From Verrucomicrobiota bacterium (lineage in GTDB: Bacteria > Verrucomicrobiota > Verrucomicrobiia > Verrucomicrobiales > Akkermansiaceae): a stretch of DNA of 64,000 bases. A model generated the notes under the pieces. It saw only the letters and a list, made by a program, of their open reading frames with translations. It ran no database searches and was not told the DNA's origin. Each line of letters opens with the position of its first letter. The first letter of the stretch is position 1. The position numbers were made by a program, and so were the translations under genes. The stretch covers positions 28,898 to 92,897 of the forward strand of contig JAURPJ010000038.1 of assembly GCA_030835305.1 (NCBI GenBank), read 5' to 3'. This document shows positions 59,530 through 64,000 of this stretch, piece after piece.

Positions 59530-62091
59530 TCATTTTCGATAAAGAAAAGCGTCGGAGGTAACCAGCGACAAAATCAGCGCCTTCATGCTTCCGCCACTTT
59601 CGCGGTAAGCAAGATGGGCCTCCTGCAAAACGTGAGCATCATTGAGCGTTTCATTACGGCCCATCCAAAACCGGAAGGCATGCCTCACGAAGACCTGTTC
59701 GACACGCTCACTCTCGGAGAGCTTCTGAATGAGGTCGAGTGCGTTCGTGACGGGACCATCTAATTTCGGATCACCGGAATCGATGATCGCCCCGCTGGTA
59801 TCCACCGGCTTGCCCAACTCGGTCGTGCGTAACACTCCTGCGTGATTATACATCTCAAACGGGAGGCCCAATGGATCCATCTTTTCATGGCAGGTCCAGC
59901 AATAGGTCTCACGTGTCACCCGCATCCGCGATCGCAGTGTCGTATTGGGCTCGTCCGGCAACATCGCGTCCACCGTGATTGGAACATCAGGAATGCCACC
60001 TCCCAGAAGTCGTTCCCGGATCCAGCGACCACGCAGAATCGCGTGGTTGTCCATAGCATCGGAATGCGAAACCAACCACGAGGGATGGGTCAAAATTCCA
60101 AGGCGTTCACCCTCCGGAGCCGTGGCCAAGGTTCGCTCGGGCTTCATCGAGCCATTCCCAAAGGAACGATGACTCACTCGCGCAAAAATCTGCGATCCTG
60201 ATAATTTGGCTTCCTCCACCGAGGGATTCCCTTTCTTCCTAACGCCTTTCTTAACCACATCTTGCGCCCTCTTTCTCGCCCCTTCCAGCTGCTTCTTCTC
60301 CCTCGCCAAGTCCCTTTTGGCACGACCATCCTTGACGGCTTTGATTCTGTCATCGAGGGAAGTGAGCTTATTGTTCAGGATCTTCAATTCAGCAGCAGCT
60401 TTTTCCTTCGCAACCTTCCCGGCTCTCCTCTGTTCCGCAGCGACTGCCTCCCTCTCCTTCTGCGTTCTTAACCTCCCAAAATAGGTATTATCATTCCGTG
60501 TCGCCACCACTTTCTGCGTCGTCAGCAGTTCCTTCAGAACGTCCTTGTCTTCTTCCAAAATCAACTCGATCAGCCGGTCCGTACTTGCCGTCGCATCAAA
60601 CATGGCGCGATAGTGCGCGGTCCCCCGCGCCGATACCCCTGTCGCCGCCAGCGCGTTATTGTCCTTGCAAATGTAGCCTCCCAGATCGTGGTCAAAGAAG
60701 TCGCGGAAAAAGCGCAATATTCGGGGCTTACGCAAGCTATCATCTTCCAACATCCGGGTGACCTCACGTTTCACATCTACCTTCGTCCGCATCCGCCCTT
60801 CAACGATCGCCCGACGAAGTTCCTCGTCCGGCTTGATATATGACAGCGCATGATTCACGGCCAGACCCAACTCCCAATCCTGCAACATCACCCGACCATC
60901 CCTGGCCGGCTTTCCACCCGCTCCCAGTTCCGGACGGAACAAGGCATCACGATCGAGAAAAATTGCGGAGAGTCCGATGAAGACACCGTCTTCCTTTCCC
61001 ACCCTTTCAATCGCTTCACTCACAACCAGCAGGTATTGCTCGGACTCCTTCGATGTCGGCGGGCGAAACGTCACCGCTTCAAAGACATAATCCACCGCGC
61101 TTTGCAATAAGTTCTCGCTCAACTCCGAAGCCTTCATCAATTCATAAACCGGCGTCAATGGACGCTTCACCTTCGTGCTGTAAACCAACGCCGTGGGGAG
61201 CCCACGAAGATCGCCCTTGGGCCTCACCTTTTCGTAAGTGTTTGGATCATCGGTAATCTGTTCCGGATTCGCGATACTCAACGGCCCGTATGCCATGTAG
61301 CGCAGAATATCCTCGGCCTTACCCAGAATCTGCGTGGCCTCGGCGCTATTGACGGTGTAAAAATTCGGATAGTTCTCAAGGCCGTGCTTGCGTGCCGACG
61401 ACAACACCACCGGCACACTCTTCACCGAAGTGGCGTAGGCCACTGTTCCGCCCTGCCACTTGATAATCCGATCCACACCGAAGTAGAGCTTCAATTCGCC
61501 TCCATGATTGGTCGGCACCACGTCGCCTCGCGTCCTCACGCCCGGCTTTTTGGGATCATAGTTCGGCTCGCTATTGATCAACTCGTTGAGTCGTGTGATG
61601 TGCTCCTGCGGGGTCACCCGCCAAATCCGCTTTGGAGAAGCGGCCGGGGCCAACTTGATCCCTTCCGGTAGTTTACCAAAGAGCAGATCGTGCTCTAAAA
61701 AATTCCCCTTTTGAGGATCAAGATGGGCCTGGAACCCACCCTTGTCCTTCATCACCCGCTGAAGTTCAGCGACAATCCAATCGGAAAACTGAAGCCGCTC
61801 GATCACTTCCGGCTGTTCCTTTTTCTTCGGTGGCATTTCCCTTAGGGAAACCTGCGCCCAAATCGATTTCCACAAATCTGCGTTGGTCTCATCAATCGGC
61901 CCCAAATCCTCCAGCGACAATTCCCCTTTCTTCGTCGCTTCGTCATGACACTCCAGACAGTGGTAGTCGAGGAACCCGGACGCAAAATCCTTAAAACCAA
62001 GCTTCACCGGCTCTCCGGGAGTGTACGGTTCCGCCCAGCCAATTCCCGCGCCGAGCGCGCATGCCACCACCCCGCGCAAGATCACTCTCAT
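59530..62091 (-). CDS. DUF1592/DUF1588/DUF1585 (PSD-type) cytochrome protein
   Basis: [22 protein letters not shown]...[75 protein letters not shown]. Confidence 0.9.
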   Translation of the reverse strand: MRVILRGVVACALGAGIGWAEPYTPGEPVKLGFKDFASGFLDYHCLECHDEATKKGELSLEDLGPIDETNADLWKSIWAQVSLREMPPKKKEQPEVIERLQFSDWIVAELQRVMKDKGGFQAHLDPQKGNFLEHDLLFGKLPEGIKLAPAASPKRIWRVTPQEHITRLNELINSEPNYDPKKPGVRTRGDVVPTNHGGELKLYFGVDRIIKWQGGTVAYATSVKSVPVVLSSARKHGLENYPNFYTVNSAEATQILGKAEDILRYMAYGPLSIANPEQITDDPNTYEKVRPKGDLRGLPTALVYSTKVKRPLTPVYELMKASELSENLLQSAVDYVFEAVTFRPPTSKESEQYLLVVSEAIERVGKEDGVFIGLSAIFLDRDALFRPELGAGGKPARDGRVMLQDWELGLAVNHALSYIKPDEELRRAIVEGRMRTKVDVKREVTRMLEDDSLRKPRILRFFRDFFDHDLGGYICKDNNALAATGVSARGTAHYRAMFDATASTDRLIELILEEDKDVLKELLTTQKVVATRNDNTYFGRLRTQKEREAVAAEQRRAGKVAKEKAAAELKILNNKLTSLDDRIKAVKDGRAKRDLAREKKQLEGARKRAQDVVKKGVRKKGNPSVEEAKLSGSQIFARVSHRSFGNGSMKPERTLATAPEGERLGILTHPSWLVSHSDAMDNHAILRGRWIRERLLGGGIPDVPITVDAMLPDEPNTTLRSRMRVTRETYCWTCHEKMDPLGLPFEMYNHAGVLRTTELGKPVDTSGAIIDSGDPKLDGPVTNALDLIQKLSESERVEQVFVRHAFRFWMGRNETLNDAHVLQEAHLAYRESGGSMKALILSLVTSDAFLYRK

Positions 62092-62097
62092 GCTTGT

Positions 62098-63426
62098 TTA
62101 CGCCAGGATTTCCCTCAACGGACCGCTGCCCGAGTCGAATTTTTTTGCCATCTTCTCAGTCATGTTGAAGTGATCGTTCGAAACTCCGACCGAACGAAGA
62201 ATGGTGGAATAAAGCGCATTAATGGGACGCTTACCATCAACGTGGGTGAAGCAACCCGACTTGAAGGCTCCATCGCAATTGCCCAAAAGCATCACCGGCC
62301 AGTTCGCACCGTTCGTGTGCTGCTTGTCGGCATTGTTACTTGTGTAAACGATCAAGGTGTTGTCCATCATCGTGCCATTCCCCTCGGGCACGCTTTCCAG
62401 CTCCTCCATGATTTTAACAAGCATCCGCGAGTTATACTGACGGATCTTAATCCAGATCGGATTATCCTTCTGCTTCATGTGCCCCAGGTTGTGTCCCTGT
62501 TGCTCAATTCCCAATCCTTTCCAGGATCCAAAGATCTCACCGCGACCCGACCCAATCGTGAGCACATTCGTGATCCCCGACTTGAGCGAAGAAATCCCCA
62601 AGTCCAAAAGGACATCGTGCCAATCCGTCTCAAACTCCGGGGACGAGTAACGATCATCCACCTTTGGGGCAAAATTCCGCAAGTGATCAGAGACGCTACC
62701 AAGTCGCTCGCGCAACCCGTTCATATCTTCAAATCCCTGCACAAACTCCCCGTATCGTTGCTTCTCAGAGATCGGTAAAGTGCCGCCCTTCGCAGCTGCC
62801 AATTGTCCAATCCGATCCAGCATTCCGGAACGCGCCTCGTGCTGTTTGCGAATCTCACCCTTGGAAATCCCTCCATAAAGAGTCTGATAAAGGTGATTCG
62901 GGTTTGAATGCATAAAAATCGGCTGTCCCGCTCCACTCGCCGAGAGATTCGCCACCGTCGGCTTGGTTTTCATGTTCTCCAACGAATCCATACCAATGCA
63001 CAAATGCGGCAACAAGGTCTCGGGCAAGGCCCTGCTCAGCTCATAATCGATTGTCGAAGCACTTGGCGGCACCCCGTCGCTACCACGATATCCTCCCAAA
63101 GCACCAAAAAAGGCACTGTGTGACGGACTGGTATGAATTCCATGCAGCCCGCTGATAATGTGCAGTTTCTCTTTGAACGGCTCCAAAGCCTTAATGGGCT
63201 CCGGCAACGTGGCCTTGGCCAGAGACCCACCGTGACGCATCCCGTCCGGAATACAGGTTTCAGGTTCGAAACCTTGATTCTGCATGAAAAAGATCACCCT
63301 CTTCGGTCCTCCTGTTGAAGAAGAAGACAACCCGCCCCCCTTACAAAACGAGGGCAATACAGCAGAACCGAGCGATGCGCCAAGGCCGGCGGCCAAGCTC
63401 TGTAGGGTTTTTCGACGAGTGATCAT
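62098..63426 (-). CDS. DUF1552 protein
   Basis: [22 protein letters not shown]...; 3' partner of the DUF1592 gene. Confidence 0.87.
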   Translation of the reverse strand: MITRRKTLQSLAAGLGASLGSAVLPSFCKGGGLSSSSTGGPKRVIFFMQNQGFEPETCIPDGMRHGGSLAKATLPEPIKALEPFKEKLHIISGLHGIHTSPSHSAFFGALGGYRGSDGVPPSASTIDYELSRALPETLLPHLCIGMDSLENMKTKPTVANLSASGAGQPIFMHSNPNHLYQTLYGGISKGEIRKQHEARSGMLDRIGQLAAAKGGTLPISEKQRYGEFVQGFEDMNGLRERLGSVSDHLRNFAPKVDDRYSSPEFETDWHDVLLDLGISSLKSGITNVLTIGSGRGEIFGSWKGLGIEQQGHNLGHMKQKDNPIWIKIRQYNSRMLVKIMEELESVPEGNGTMMDNTLIVYTSNNADKQHTNGANWPVMLLGNCDGAFKSGCFTHVDGKRPINALYSTILRSVGVSNDHFNMTEKMAKKFDSGSGPLREILA

Positions 63427-63519
63427 AATCAGATTGGTTAATAATTACGGCGAGCCATGCTGCTTCTTATCGAATTAAAACAGTAGGGTGACACAATCAG
63501 TCGTCGACAGCAAAACCAC

Positions 63520-64000
63520 TCAATTCTGTTGAATAAAAAAGAATGCCCTCGGAACCGGCCCGCCCCCCGTCTTGGGCACCGGAAAATCATATGTTGTTAG
63601 ATCGCTATTCGGATTGGCATTGATCGAATCATTAAGCTCAACGTAATCAGGACGATCCTCAAAATTCGGAGTCCAGAAGAGTGAATAGCTTCGTCCGGGT
63701 TGCGAAGTGAAAGTCAGCGAAATCATCTTAGTCTCTTGATCCAGGCTGATATCTGTTACCTTCAACCCCTTCATACCGGCGCCACCTGTTGGAATCATTG
63801 CCGCTTGGATCATCTCTTCGGTCAGCGCTTCACTAAAGACCTTCACTTCGTCGATTGCTCCATTGAAGCTCTGGCCCGCTGGGTCAGCAGCATCACGGCC
63901 GTGTCCACCAATAATGACATTGAGTGCCTCAGACGCCATTGGGCCTCCGGCTCCGCGGATCGTCTCAACTCCGTTGAAATAGATTACCTTGTCGGTTCCG
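63520..64000 (-). CDS. LamG-domain protein, partial (continues beyond window end)
   Basis: GTDKVIYFNGVETIRGAGGPMASEALNVIIGGHGRDAADPAGQSFNGAIDEVKVFSEALTEEMIQ. Confidence 0.7.
   Translation of the reverse strand, partial: GTDKVIYFNGVETIRGAGGPMASEALNVIIGGHGRDAADPAGQSFNGAIDEVKVFSEALTEEMIQAAMIPTGGAGMKGLKVTDISLDQETKMISLTFTSQPGRSYSLFWTPNFEDRPDYVELNDSINANPNSDLTTYDFPVPKTGGGPVPRAFFFIQQN

Overview
The window is about 56 kb of ordinary Verrucomicrobia/PVC-type chromosome interrupted by one highly unusual mobile element at about 7,954-15,840. The chromosome carries PSCyt/DUF1549+DUF1501 and DUF1592+DUF1552 pairs, sulfatases, PVC-type dehydrogenase/heme-binding proteins, an L-fuconate catabolic cluster, trpB, purN and rpmH-rnpA-yidD-yidC. 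The main discovery is that from base 7,948 to 15,842 (about 7.9 kb) I found no 5'-GC-3' dinucleotide when reading every row. GpC is self-complementary, so it is absent from both strands, in coding and intergenic DNA alike. CpG, GG and CC remain common, and GpC is abundant up to 7,947 and from 15,842 onward. As a consequence all alanine codons (GCN) are missing, and about 2,300 residues of predicted protein (11 ORFs, including a 576-aa large serine recombinase) contain no alanine. AGC, GGC, TGC and CGC codons and every NNG|CNN codon junction are also absent, so the constraint acts on nucleic acid rather than on amino acids. The element encodes a large serine recombinase, a small serine resolvase, a putative HUH-type Rep with upstream 11-bp iterons, an RHH regulator, two putative nucleases (COG3586/NucS-like PD-(D/E)xK and McrA-like HNH) and several unknown ORFs. 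I see no DNA methyltransferase. Joining the two ends in silico gives a 47-bp attP with 15-bp inverted arms matching at 13/15 positions, centred next to the AGTAAC direct repeat at the borders. This supports real, precise integration. My working hypothesis is a GpC-purged integrative plasmid whose nucleases, or some host/competitor factor, discriminate DNA by GpC content, so the element is protected by sequence purging instead of methylation.
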